Assembly (NCBI GenBank): GCA_966186435.1
Contig: CBIFWW010000091.1
Span: 1-13,315 of the forward strand
DNA: 13,315 nt
Direction: 5' to 3'
DNA from: CBIFWW01 sp966186435
GTDB lineage: Bacteria; Pseudomonadota; Gammaproteobacteria; Enterobacterales; Enterobacteriaceae
This document shows positions 5,863 to 13,309 of the stretch, one piece after another. Under the pieces are notes generated by a model. That model did no database searches and had not been told where the DNA came from. It saw nothing but the letters and a program-made list of their open reading frames with translations. Positions within the stretch are counted from its first letter, which is position 1; every line of letters begins with the position of its first letter. The position numbers were made by a program, and so were the translations under genes.

Positions 5863-7296
5863 TTAGCTGTTACGGATGTATTCATCCATTTCAGTTTTCA
5901 GGTTATCGGACTTGGTCCCGAAGATAGCCTGAACACCAGAGCCAGCAACTACGACACCGGCTGCGCCTAATTTTTTCAGGCCCGGCTGGTCTACTTTTGC
6001 CACATCGGCCACGCTAACGCGCAGACGGGTGATGCAAGCATCCAAGTTGGTGATATTTTCTTTACCACCGAAGGCGGCAATCAGCGCCGGTGCCATTTCA
6101 CTAGTGGCACCAGCCTGTGCATCTTCAGTTGCGTCTTCACGGCCCGGCGTTTTCAGGTTCAGCGCTTTGATCAACACGCGGAAAACAGTGTAGTAAACCG
6201 CCGCATAGCACAGACCGATAATCGGGAACAGCCACAGCTTGCTGCTATTACCGGACAGGACGGCAAAGTCAATCAGACCGTGGGAGAAGCTGGTGCCATC
6301 ACGCATCCCAAGCAGGATACAGATTGGGAAAGCCAGACCCGCCAGAATCGCGTGAATAACGTACAGGATCGGCGCAACAAACATGAAGGAGAACTCGATC
6401 GGCTCGGTGATACCGGTCAGGAACGAGGTCAGCGCTGCGGAGATCATGATACCGCCCACTTTTGCACGGTTCTCTGGTTTAGCAGAGTGCCAGATTGCAA
6501 TCGCAGCAGCCGGCAGGCCGTACATTTTGAACAGGAAGCCGCCAGACAGTTTGCCTGCAGTTGGGTCGCCTGCCATGTAACGTGGGATATCGCCGTGGAA
6601 TACCTGACCTGCTGCGTTGGTGAATTCACCAATCTGCATCTGGAATGGAACGTTCCAGATGTGGTGCAGACCAAATGGTACCAGGCAGCGCTCGATGAAG
6701 CCGTAGATACCGAACGCCACAACCGGGTTCTGGTAAGCAGCCCACTGAGAGAAGGTCTGAATAGCGGAACCGATTGGTGGCCAGATGAAGGACAGGATCA
6801 CACCAGTGAAAATCGCTGCCAGACCAGAGATGATCGGAACGAAACGCTTGCCCGCGAAGAAGCCCAGATACTCAGGCAGCTTGATGCGATAGAAGCGGTT
6901 AAACATATACGCTGCAATCGCACCGGAGATGATACCGCCCAGAACACCGGTGTCCGCCAGGTGTTTCGCGGCGATCTCTTCTGCCGGTAAATGCAGAACC
7001 AGCGGCGCAACCACCGCCATGGTTTTCACCATGATGCCGTAGGCAACCACTGCGGCCAGTGCAGATACACCGTCGTTATTGGTGAAGCCCAGAGCAACAC
7101 CGATCGCGAAGATCAGCGGCATGTTAGCAAAAACAGAACCGCCTGCTTCGGCCATCACGTGGGAAACTACGGCTGGCAGCCAGCTGAAGTTAGCAGAACC
7201 GACGCCCAGCAGGATACCTGCGATAGGCAGTACGGATACTGGCAGCATCAGCGATTTACCGACCTTTTGCAGGTTAGCAAATGCGTTCTTGAACAT
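5863..7296 (-). CDS. ptsG: Glucose PTS enzyme IIBC (EIICB-Glc)
   Basis: PtsG transports glucose across the inner membrane and phosphorylates it to glucose 6-phosphate, taking phosphate from Crr (EIIA-Glc). The 477 residues equal the E. coli length. The N-terminal IIC domain (about 1-385) has many hydrophobic membrane segments and the substrate-binding region GITEPIEFSFMF. A linker (about 386-400) leads to the cytosolic IIB domain, whose phosphorylated cysteine is C421 in NLDACITRLRV. The start ATG has CAGGAG 8 nt upstream, inside the SgrS pairing sequence. ptsG is also a signalling protein: its dephosphorylated IIB domain binds the repressor Mlc. It is transcribed from its own promoter (7407-7452) and ends in its own terminator. 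No crr or ptsHI genes are nearby. Confidence 0.98.
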   Translation of the reverse strand: MFKNAFANLQKVGKSLMLPVSVLPIAGILLGVGSANFSWLPAVVSHVMAEAGGSVFANMPLIFAIGVALGFTNNDGVSALAAVVAYGIMVKTMAVVAPLVLHLPAEEIAAKHLADTGVLGGIISGAIAAYMFNRFYRIKLPEYLGFFAGKRFVPIISGLAAIFTGVILSFIWPPIGSAIQTFSQWAAYQNPVVAFGIYGFIERCLVPFGLHHIWNVPFQMQIGEFTNAAGQVFHGDIPRYMAGDPTAGKLSGGFLFKMYGLPAAAIAIWHSAKPENRAKVGGIMISAALTSFLTGITEPIEFSFMFVAPILYVIHAILAGLAFPICILLGMRDGTSFSHGLIDFAVLSGNSSKLWLFPIIGLCYAAVYYTVFRVLIKALNLKTPGREDATEDAQAGATSEMAPALIAAFGGKENITNLDACITRLRVSVADVAKVDQPGLKKLGAAGVVVAGSGVQAIFGTKSDNLKTEMDEYIRNS

Positions 7297-7303
7297 AATA
7301 AAA

Positions 7304-7315
7304 GTGCTCCTGAGT
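7304..7315 (-). promoter_or_regulatory. SgrS small-RNA target and ribosome binding site of ptsG
   Basis: The minus strand reads ACTCAGGAGCAC just before the ptsG start. This 12-nt block is identical to the E. coli ptsG segment that pairs with the glucose-phosphate stress sRNA SgrS, which blocks translation and triggers RNase E decay with Hfq. The rest of the leader differs from E. coli, so the match suggests selection on the site. sgrS itself is not in the window. Confidence 0.75.
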
Positions 7316-7395
7316 TTTTGTGCTTATTTGCGTTAAACGCGTTGGCCCCTTGGGGATAAAAGAGGCCACAAACCAGGCATCTAAGTACCTTTGGT

Positions 7396-7420
7396 ATTTA
7401 TTACGCAGAGTAAAATAAAT
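7396..7420 (-). promoter_or_regulatory. Mlc-type operator overlapping the ptsG -10 and start site
   Basis: A 25-bp element with perfect 7-bp inverted arms (ATTTATT / AATAAAT) covers the -10 box and the predicted transcription start. The sequence and position match the Mlc operator of the E. coli ptsG P1 promoter. Mlc represses until it is captured by dephosphorylated PtsG when glucose is being taken up. Confidence 0.7.
7407..7412 (-). promoter_or_regulatory. ptsG promoter -10 box
   Basis: TACTCT on the minus strand is placed as in E. coli ptsG P1, with a predicted start at about 7401, which is 40.5 nt from the centre of the CRP site. The -35 position (around 7430-7435) is poor, as expected for a class II CRP-activated promoter. 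The leader would be about 105 nt. Confidence 0.7.
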
Positions 7421-7430
7421 CGCCTTATCT

Positions 7431-7452
7431 TTGTTTGACGGCTATCACGTTT
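7431..7452 (-). promoter_or_regulatory. CRP binding site of ptsG
   Basis: On the minus strand CGTGA-TAGCCG-TCAAA matches the CRP consensus TGTGA-N6-TCACA at 8 of 10 core positions. It is centred 40.5 nt upstream of the predicted ptsG start, which is the class II activation position and the position of the main CRP site in E. coli ptsG. A second, half-matching site (TGTGA at 7476-7480, minus strand) lies about 30 nt farther upstream and is less certain. Confidence 0.78.
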
Positions 7453-7520
7453 CAAAGACCGGGCGCTAAAAAAACTCACATTACTTTACATAAAGCGTTA
7501 CTGAATGTTGCAGGCGGGCG

Positions 7521-7548
7521 GTACTCAGCCCGGTTTACGGCCGAGCAC
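7521..7548 (-). other. GC-rich hairpin between ycfH and ptsG
   Basis: Arms at 7521-7530 and 7539-7548 can pair over 10 bp as minus-strand RNA (GTGCTCGGCC with GGCTGAGTAC, two G-U pairs) around an 8-nt loop. There is no following U-tract, so it is not a normal intrinsic terminator. It lies about 50 nt after the ycfH stop and upstream of the ptsG promoter, and could protect the 3' end of the pabC-ycfH transcript. Function is not known. Confidence 0.4.
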
Positions 7549-7597
7549 TCTACGCGCTTTAACTATTAATTACGAGCCATAAAATAACTCTATAGGA

Positions 7598-8392
7598 TCA
7601 GCTAATTGCCAAGAGGGAGGGGGAAATATGGAACAATTTCCCGAAGTTTTCAGTGGTCTGACGAGCCAGGGTTTCCAGGTCAACCCCTTTCAAAACGGCC
7701 ATATATTCAGCCACATCACGTGTCATTGCCGGTTGGTTTTCTTTACCACGGTGGGGAACCGGAGCCAGGTAAGGCGAATCGGTTTCCACTAGCAGGCGAT
7801 CCAATGGCACATAGCGCGCGGCCTCCCGCAATTGGTCGGCATTGCGGAAAGTCACAATCCCCGAGAAGGAAATATAGAACCCCATATCCAGTAACTTGCC
7901 CGCCGTTTCACGATCTTCTGTAAAGCAGTGTAGCACCCCGCCACAGTCCGAGACCTGCTCTTCACGCAAAATGCTGAGAGTGTCTTCGCGGGCATCACGG
8001 GTGTGAATGATGACCGGTTTGTTCAGCTCACGGCCTATACGAATATGGTGACGCAGGGAGTCCTGCTGCTGAGGTTTGGTTTCCGGTGTGTAGAAGTAAT
8101 CCAGCCCGGTTTCACCCATAGCCACCACTGCCGGGTCGGCGGCGAGGCGTTTAAGCTCTTCCACATCGTACGGTTCATCCTGATTTAACGGATGCACGCC
8201 GCAGGAGTAAGCGACATTTTCACGCTCCCCCACTAGTTCACGCATGGCTTTATAGCCCGGGATAGTGGTGGCAACAGCCAGACAAAAGCGCACATCGCGG
8301 GCGGCAGCTTTCGCCAGCACATCATCCACGTTGTGATGTAAATTTTGGTAATCCAGACCATCTAAATGGCAGTGGGAATCAACTAAAAACAT
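7598..8392 (-). CDS. ycfH: TatD-family metal-dependent hydrolase YcfH
   Basis: This is a 264-residue metallohydrolase of the TatD family (TIM barrel, probable DNase; E. coli YcfH is 265). The metal ligands are all visible: H7 and H9 in DSHCHLD, E94 in GETGLDY, H130 in VIIHTRDA, H155 in LHCFT and D205 in ETDSPYLAP. Family members act on DNA ends and some cleave D-Tyr-tRNA-like or repair substrates; the natural substrate of YcfH is not settled. It is the last gene of the pabC-mltG-tmk-holB-ycfH cluster, 10 nt after holB, with only a weak AGAGAG ribosome binding site, which suggests translational coupling. No intrinsic terminator follows, so some transcripts may run toward ptsG. Confidence 0.95.
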   Translation of the reverse strand: MFLVDSHCHLDGLDYQNLHHNVDDVLAKAAARDVRFCLAVATTIPGYKAMRELVGERENVAYSCGVHPLNQDEPYDVEELKRLAADPAVVAMGETGLDYFYTPETKPQQQDSLRHHIRIGRELNKPVIIHTRDAREDTLSILREEQVSDCGGVLHCFTEDRETAGKLLDMGFYISFSGIVTFRNADQLREAARYVPLDRLLVETDSPYLAPVPHRGKENQPAMTRDVAEYMAVLKGVDLETLARQTTENFGKLFHISPSLLAIS

Positions 8393-8402
8393 GGTATCTC
8401 TC

Positions 8403-9410
8403 TTACAACCTGTTCGCCGGGGGCTGCCAGTCAGGGGCCAGCATCTGTTCCCAGTTAATGAAAAATTCGGTTAATAACAGCTCCCGGTTGATCCCCGGGA
8501 TAGTCTCCAGCCGTTGGCGGGTTTCCAGCAGCGCGTGCATTAACTCATGGAGCACCGCTGCGCTCATCGCAGCTGCAAATTGTTGCACCAGCGCGGACTT
8601 GTCGCCATTGGTGATCCAGAACCCTGCCCCACGCTGCCACTTAATGGCATCCAACAACAGAGTGCCTATCCAGTGTAGGCGCTCCACGGCCAAATCATCA
8701 TTTAAGGTTGTCACCAGCGCTAATAAATCACGCTGCTGGAAGGCTCCTTCCAGCTTGCTGCATTGGGTTTCACGTTTGTCCCAACGCTCAGGGGCCAATA
8801 ATTCGATAGCCGCCCCTGGTGCGCCCAGGCTGAGCCGCAGCGCGGCCAGCAAGGATTGGTGTGGCATCGGGGTTTCACGATTTAACCAAGCACAGGCATA
8901 ACCTTCTTCCGGTGGCGCGAGATGCCAGTAAAGGCAACGGCTGCGTAAGGTCGCCAGTAACTGCTCCGGCTCGCGGCAACCGAGGAAGAACCAGGTATTA
9001 TTCGGCGGCTCTTCCAAGGTCTTCAATAGAGCATTGGCTGCCGCCTCGGTGAGTAATCCGGCATCCGGCACCCAGATCACCCTGGCCCCACCCTGGCGCG
9101 CATGCTCGTACAGCTTTTCATTCACGGCGCGAACGGCATCAATCCCGATACTGGCTTTGCCCTTTTCCGGGGCGATAGTGTAGTAGTCGGGATGGGTACC
9201 GGCCTGCATCAGTTGGCAACTGCGGCAATGACCACAGCTTTTGGTGCCATCAGGCTGCTGGCACATGATCCAGCGGGTAAGCGCATAAATCAGGGCATCA
9301 TCCCCCATCCCTGGCAAGGCATGTACCAGCAGAGCATGGTGCCCGCGCTGGGACTGATATTGTGCAATCAGCTTGTCAAAGGCTGGGCGCAGCCAGGGAT
9401 ACCAGCGCAT
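8403..9410 (-). CDS. holB: DNA polymerase III subunit delta' (clamp loader)
   Basis: HolB is the delta' subunit of the clamp loader that places the beta sliding clamp on primed DNA. The 335-residue product has the AAA+ fold with a zinc module whose four cysteines (C50, C59, C62, C65) lie at the E. coli positions. The P-loop region is degenerate (LPGMGDDAL, Asp in place of the Lys), as known for delta', which does not hydrolyse ATP. The SRC motif that reaches the ATP site of the neighbouring gamma/tau subunit is intact at 157-159. The C-terminal collar domain follows. Its ATG shares one base with the tmk stop (TGATG), a common arrangement for coupled translation. Confidence 0.97.
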   Translation of the reverse strand: MRWYPWLRPAFDKLIAQYQSQRGHHALLVHALPGMGDDALIYALTRWIMCQQPDGTKSCGHCRSCQLMQAGTHPDYYTIAPEKGKASIGIDAVRAVNEKLYEHARQGGARVIWVPDAGLLTEAAANALLKTLEEPPNNTWFFLGCREPEQLLATLRSRCLYWHLAPPEEGYACAWLNRETPMPHQSLLAALRLSLGAPGAAIELLAPERWDKRETQCSKLEGAFQQRDLLALVTTLNDDLAVERLHWIGTLLLDAIKWQRGAGFWITNGDKSALVQQFAAAMSAAVLHELMHALLETRQRLETIPGINRELLLTEFFINWEQMLAPDWQPPANRL

Positions 9411-10048
9411 CAGGCATGCTCCTTAACCCAGGCAGTGATAGTCCGGCGGATATCAAAAGAGACCTGTTCCAGGGTTTGGGTAGCATCGACGGTGGTAATG
9501 CGGTCGTCGGCGGCTGCCAGCGCCAGATAACGGGCGCGGGTGCGGTTGAAGAAGTCCAGAGACTCTTGCTCAATACGATCCAGCTCGCCACGGGCGCGGG
9601 CGCGCTTCAGGCCCACTTCCGGGGTCACATCCAGATAAAGGGTTAAATCCGGGTGGAAGTCACCCAGCACCGCATCACGCAGGGATTTCAGTAACCCAGC
9701 ATCAATACCCCGGCCACCGCCTTGATAAGCTTGGGTGGATAAATCATGACGATCGCCAATCACCCATGCGCCACGGGTCAGGGCCGGTTTGATTACAGTC
9801 TCGACCAGCTGTACCCGCGCGGCATAAAACATCAGCAATTCGGCTTTTTCGTTGATGACTTCATCGCCCACGGCTTTAAGATCGAGCACCAGGCTGCGCA
9901 GTTTTTCAGCCAGTGGTGTACCGCCCGGCTCACGGGTGAAGACCAGATCGGTGACGCCTAAAGACTTGAGCGTTTCAACCACCAGGTTGCGGGCGGTGGT
10001 TTTTCCTGAGCCTTCTAGCCCTTCGATGACGATATATTTACTGCCCAT
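9410..10048 (-). CDS. tmk: Thymidylate kinase
   Basis: Tmk phosphorylates dTMP to dTDP with ATP, the last specific step to dTTP. The 212-residue enzyme (E. coli 213) shows the P-loop GLEGSGKT (10-17), the dTMP-binding FTREPGGT (38-44), DRHDLS (99-104) followed by QAYQGGGRGID, and a LID region with catalytic arginines (RARARGELDR, 149-158). The LID arginines and the lack of one in the P-loop mark the bacterial type II enzyme. It overlaps mltG by 11 nt at its start and holB by 1 nt at its end, so the three genes are translated from one message. Confidence 0.98.
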   Translation of the reverse strand: MGSKYIVIEGLEGSGKTTARNLVVETLKSLGVTDLVFTREPGGTPLAEKLRSLVLDLKAVGDEVINEKAELLMFYAARVQLVETVIKPALTRGAWVIGDRHDLSTQAYQGGGRGIDAGLLKSLRDAVLGDFHPDLTLYLDVTPEVGLKRARARGELDRIEQESLDFFNRTRARYLALAAADDRITTVDATQTLEQVSFDIRRTITAWVKEHA

Positions 10049-11060
10049 CTTTTTCCCTGAGTGTTTTTAAATAAGTGGCAACCGCCTGATTATGGCCGAC
10101 AAGGTTGGTGTTAAAAGTATGGCCGCCTTTACCGTCTGCCACGAAATAGAGATACGGTGTTTTAGCCGGGTGCGCTGCCGCTTGCAGTGAAGCTACGCTT
10201 GGAATGGCAATCGCTCCGGGCGGCATACCGGCAATCACGTAGGTATTATACGGCGTTGGGGTTTCCAGATCTCGCCGGGAAATTTTGCCTTGGTAGTTTT
10301 CGCCCATACCGTAGATGACCGTTGGGTCGGTTTGCAGCTTCATGCCGATGCGCAAGCGGTTGATAAAGACTGACGAAACCCGGTCACGCTCTGCGGCGAC
10401 TGCCGTCTCCTTCTCAATAATTGAGGCCATAGTCACCAACTGGGCCGGGTCTTTATAAGGCAGGTTTTCAGCTTTCCCTTCCCAGGCATGGTTCACTGCC
10501 GCCACCATTTTATTATGTGCCCGCTTTAGCAGTGCTACATCTGTGGTGTGGGCGGTATACATCCAGGTGTCCGGGTAGAACCAGCCTTCCACTTGTAACG
10601 GATCGTTGATATCCAGGGCGGTAGCAACAGTAGCGTATTGGTCATCGCTAAGGGTGTGTTTGATATAAGGCGCATCACGCAGTGCCTTCAGCCAGTCGCT
10701 AAGGCGTAGCCCTTCTACCAGGCGCAGTGGGAACTGGGCCTCTTTACCACTGGCAAGTAACGCCATCATCTCGCGCACGGTCATCTTCGGGGTAAAGCGA
10801 TATGTCCCGGCTTTAAAATGAGCCAATTGAGGTTCAACCCGCAGCAGCCACTGGAATACCCGTGGGCGGTTGATGATTTTTTCCTGGTACAGCTGGCTGC
10901 CAAGCGCCATACGCCCGGTGCCAGCCTTCAAAGTAAAGACCGTTTCTTCCTTAATTTGCAGAGGGGCACTGGCTAATTGACGCACCTTCCACATTCCAAC
11001 ACCTGCCGCCAGGCCAAAGACCACCAGCAGCAGAACCACGAATTTGAGCATGTTTTTCAT
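10038..11060 (-). CDS. mltG: Endolytic peptidoglycan transglycosylase MltG
   Basis: MltG cuts nascent glycan strands inside the inner-membrane periplasmic face and so sets their length. The 340-residue product (same as E. coli, formerly YceG) has one N-terminal membrane helix (about 5-23, Leu/Val rich), a LysM-like region (about 40-150) and the catalytic domain with E218 in MASIIEKETAVAAERD, plus the conserved LQTDPTVIYG and PGAIAIPS. It starts 9 nt after the pabC stop and has only a weak ribosome binding site (TAAGA), which suggests coupling to pabC. Its last 11 nt overlap tmk. Confidence 0.97.
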   Translation of the reverse strand: MKNMLKFVVLLLVVFGLAAGVGMWKVRQLASAPLQIKEETVFTLKAGTGRMALGSQLYQEKIINRPRVFQWLLRVEPQLAHFKAGTYRFTPKMTVREMMALLASGKEAQFPLRLVEGLRLSDWLKALRDAPYIKHTLSDDQYATVATALDINDPLQVEGWFYPDTWMYTAHTTDVALLKRAHNKMVAAVNHAWEGKAENLPYKDPAQLVTMASIIEKETAVAAERDRVSSVFINRLRIGMKLQTDPTVIYGMGENYQGKISRRDLETPTPYNTYVIAGMPPGAIAIPSVASLQAAAHPAKTPYLYFVADGKGGHTFNTNLVGHNQAVATYLKTLREKDGQ

Positions 11061-11069
11061 TGAACAGTC

Positions 11070-11870
11070 TTACTCACAAAGAGGGGACAAATAGCTGTAG
11101 AGCGTGCGGGAGGTATAATGCCACTCCCCTGCCTGGCGCACTGGCGCCAGCGGCAGTAAGGCATTGCATATCAACACTTCTTCCGCATCGGCTAACACAT
11201 CGGGCTTTGCCCGCACTTCATTCACCGACCAGCGGCTTCCCGCCAGCGTATTAATAATATGGTTGCGCATGGTGCCAGCTACACCGGCCCGATCGATGAT
11301 CGGCGTGAACACGGCATTACCCTGGCGCCAGAACAAATTAGCGGCACAGCATTCCGTAAGCCACCCTTCACTGTCAAGAACCAGTGCCTCTTGGGCGCCC
11401 ATCTGGTCAAGATGCGCACGGATCAGTACTTGCTCCAGCCGATTGAGGTGTTTGATCCCGGCGAGGTAAGGGTTGCAACCAAGAGGGATTGGGCTGAGAG
11501 CCAGCGATACCCCTTCCTGCTGCCACTGGGCAAAATGCGCTGGCAAGGTGGAGGTTGATATCACCCTTACTGGCCGATCGCATCCCAGAGGGCTATAACC
11601 GCGCCCCGCAGCCCCGCGGCTGATAATCACTTTGAGTACCCCATTCCCCTGATCCTGTGCCAGCTGCTGCATCTCTGCCACCAGCACTGATTCATCCTGC
11701 CACGGGATCATCAGGCGCTGGCAGCCCAAGGTTAAACGTGCCAAGTGGTCTGACAAAAAACGCACCTTCCCTTCCACCACCCGCGCCGTGGTAAAACAGC
11801 CGTCGCCAAACTGCACGCTACGGTCATTTGCTGCCAGGTACGTTTGGGTTTCGCCGTTGATTAACAACAT
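11070..11870 (-). CDS. pabC: Aminodeoxychorismate lyase
   Basis: PabC converts 4-amino-4-deoxychorismate to p-aminobenzoate and pyruvate for folate synthesis. It is a class IV PLP enzyme. The 266-residue product (E. coli 269) has the N-terminal RSVQFGDGCFTTARV segment, the PLP-binding lysine K140 in GIKHLNRLEQV, and E173/C174-C175 in LTECCAANLFW. The start was set at the ATG at 11870: AAGGA lies 5 nt upstream, and the protein then begins like E. coli PabC. A longer reading from 11954 would run through the fabF terminator and is rejected. It is the first gene of the pabC-ycfH cluster. I see no clear promoter between the fabF terminator and this start, so readthrough from fabF is possible. Confidence 0.94.
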   Translation of the reverse strand: MLLINGETQTYLAANDRSVQFGDGCFTTARVVEGKVRFLSDHLARLTLGCQRLMIPWQDESVLVAEMQQLAQDQGNGVLKVIISRGAAGRGYSPLGCDRPVRVISTSTLPAHFAQWQQEGVSLALSPIPLGCNPYLAGIKHLNRLEQVLIRAHLDQMGAQEALVLDSEGWLTECCAANLFWRQGNAVFTPIIDRAGVAGTMRNHIINTLAGSRWSVNEVRAKPDVLADAEEVLICNALLPLAPVRQAGEWHYTSRTLYSYLSPLCE

Positions 11871-11938
11871 GGTTTCCTTATAGCTGTGTGCGGAACGTGT
11901 CGCAGGGGAAGTGACCGGGCACAAGGTGGTTTGACCTG

Positions 11939-11965
11939 AAAAAAAGGCCCGCATGGCGGGCCTTT
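11939..11965 (-). terminator. Intrinsic terminator of fabF
   Basis: On the minus strand a perfect 10-bp stem (AAAGGCCCGC / GCGGGCCTTT) with a 3-nt loop runs into seven Ts, 17 nt after the fabF stop codon. It should end most acpP-fabF transcripts before pabC. Confidence 0.94.
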
Positions 11966-11982
11966 AACTGTCATGGATTCGC

Positions 11983-13224
11983 TTAAATCTTTTTAAAGAT
12001 CAGCGAGCCGTTAGTACCACCAAAGCCGAAGGAGTTACACAGGGTGTATTCCATGCCAGAAACCTGACGAGCTTCGTGTGGCACGAAATCTAAATCACAA
12101 CCTTCATCCGGGTTATCCAGGTTGATGGTTGGTGGCACAGCCTGATCGCGCAGCGCCAGGATGGAGTAGATAGATTCTACTGCACCGGCCGCACCCAGCA
12201 GGTGGCCTGTCATTGATTTAGTAGAGCTAACCATCACGCGGCTTGCAGCATCACCGAAGACAGATTTCACTGCCTGGGCTTCTGCTTTATCACCTGCAGG
12301 GGTAGAAGTACCGTGGGCATTAACGTAACCGATTTGGCTGGCGTCGATACCGGCATCAGTAATGGCATTTACCATCGCCAGTGCAGCACCCGAGCCGTTT
12401 TCTGGCGGTGACGTCATGTGGTAGGCATCGCTGCTCATACCAAAACCAACCAGTTCTGCGTAAATTTTTGCACCACGTTTTTTAGCATGTTCATACTCTT
12501 CGAGCATGATCACACCCGCACCATCGCCCAGCACGAAGCCATCGCGATCTTTATCCCAAGGACGGCTTGCCGCCTGAGGGTTGTCGTTGCGGGTAGACAG
12601 GGCGCGGGCTGCGCCGAAGCCGCCAACGCCTAACGGAGTACTGGCTTTTTCAGCCCCACCTGCCAGCATCGCATCCGCATCGCCATAGGCAATGATTCGG
12701 GCCGCGTGGCCGATGTTGTGCACGCCGGAAGTACATGCTGTCGCAATGGAGATACTTGGGCCGCGCAAACCAAACATGATGGTCAGGTGACCTGCCACCA
12801 TGTTAACAATTGTAGAGGGAACGAAGAACGGGCTGATCTTACGTGAACCACCATTCGTCAGGGACGTATGGTTCTCTTCGATAAGACCGAGACCACCGAT
12901 ACCAGAGCCAATTGCGGCACCGATACGGCAGGCGTTTTCTTCAGTCACTTCAAGGCCAGAATCCTGCATGGCCTGTACGCCAGCGACAATTCCATATTGA
13001 ATGAAGGCATCCATCTTGCGCTGTTCTTTGCGCGAGATGATCTCTTCACAGTTAAAATCCTTTACTAAGCCAGCAAATTTCGTTGCATAGGCGCTAGTAT
13101 CGAAATGGTCGATCAGGCTGATGCCACTCTGACCGGCAAGGAGAGCTTTCCAGGTAGACTCTACGGTATTGCCGACAGGAGACAACATGCCCAGTCCGGT
13201 CACAACTACACGACGCTTAGACAC
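11983..13224 (-). CDS. fabF: 3-oxoacyl-[acyl-carrier-protein] synthase II (KAS II)
   Basis: FabF condenses malonyl-ACP with acyl-ACP in fatty-acid elongation, and in E. coli it carries out the temperature-controlled step from palmitoleate to cis-vaccenate. The 413 residues equal the E. coli length. The thiolase-fold catalytic triad is complete: C164 in TACTSG, H304 in NAHGTSTPAGD and H341 in SMTGHLLGAAGA, with K336 nearby (numbers include Met1). The start codon is GTG with a GGAGG ribosome binding site 8 nt upstream; a GTG start is also used in E. coli. It is followed by a strong terminator and is probably preceded by acpP, its carrier-protein partner. Confidence 0.98.
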   Translation of the reverse strand: MSKRRVVVTGLGMLSPVGNTVESTWKALLAGQSGISLIDHFDTSAYATKFAGLVKDFNCEEIISRKEQRKMDAFIQYGIVAGVQAMQDSGLEVTEENACRIGAAIGSGIGGLGLIEENHTSLTNGGSRKISPFFVPSTIVNMVAGHLTIMFGLRGPSISIATACTSGVHNIGHAARIIAYGDADAMLAGGAEKASTPLGVGGFGAARALSTRNDNPQAASRPWDKDRDGFVLGDGAGVIMLEEYEHAKKRGAKIYAELVGFGMSSDAYHMTSPPENGSGAALAMVNAITDAGIDASQIGYVNAHGTSTPAGDKAEAQAVKSVFGDAASRVMVSSTKSMTGHLLGAAGAVESIYSILALRDQAVPPTINLDNPDEGCDLDFVPHEARQVSGMEYTLCNSFGFGGTNGSLIFKKI

Positions 13225-13276
13225 GGTTGTCCTCCAGGGAGGGAAAATAATTCAAGTGGGATAAAAAGATAAAACT

Positions 13277-13298
13277 CAGGCGGTCGAATGACCGCCTG
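13277..13298 (-). terminator. Hairpin between acpP and fabF, possible attenuator
   Basis: On the minus strand a perfect 9-bp stem (CAGGCGGTC / GACCGCCTG) with a 4-nt loop is followed by AGTTTTATCTTTTTAT, an interrupted T-rich stretch. It lies 11 nt after the presumed acpP stop and about 50 nt before fabF. The form suggests a partial terminator that lets acpP be made in excess over fabF. Confidence 0.7.
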
Positions 13299-13309
13299 GA
13301 GATGTTCAC

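Noticed and set aside
6280..6990. 236-codon open frame on the plus strand opposite ptsG
   Set aside because: It is the antisense frame of a well-recognised gene, with a composition unlike a real protein (many Asn, His and Arg) and no ribosome binding site that I could justify.
11871..11885. TATAAG just before pabC as a -10 box
   Set aside because: Transcription would begin at the start codon with no leader, there is no matching -35, and the same bases serve as the ribosome binding site.
11871..11954. Longer pabC with 28 extra N-terminal residues
   Set aside because: The extension runs through the fabF terminator hairpin and has no match to the PabC N-terminus; the ATG at 11870 has AAGGA at a good distance.
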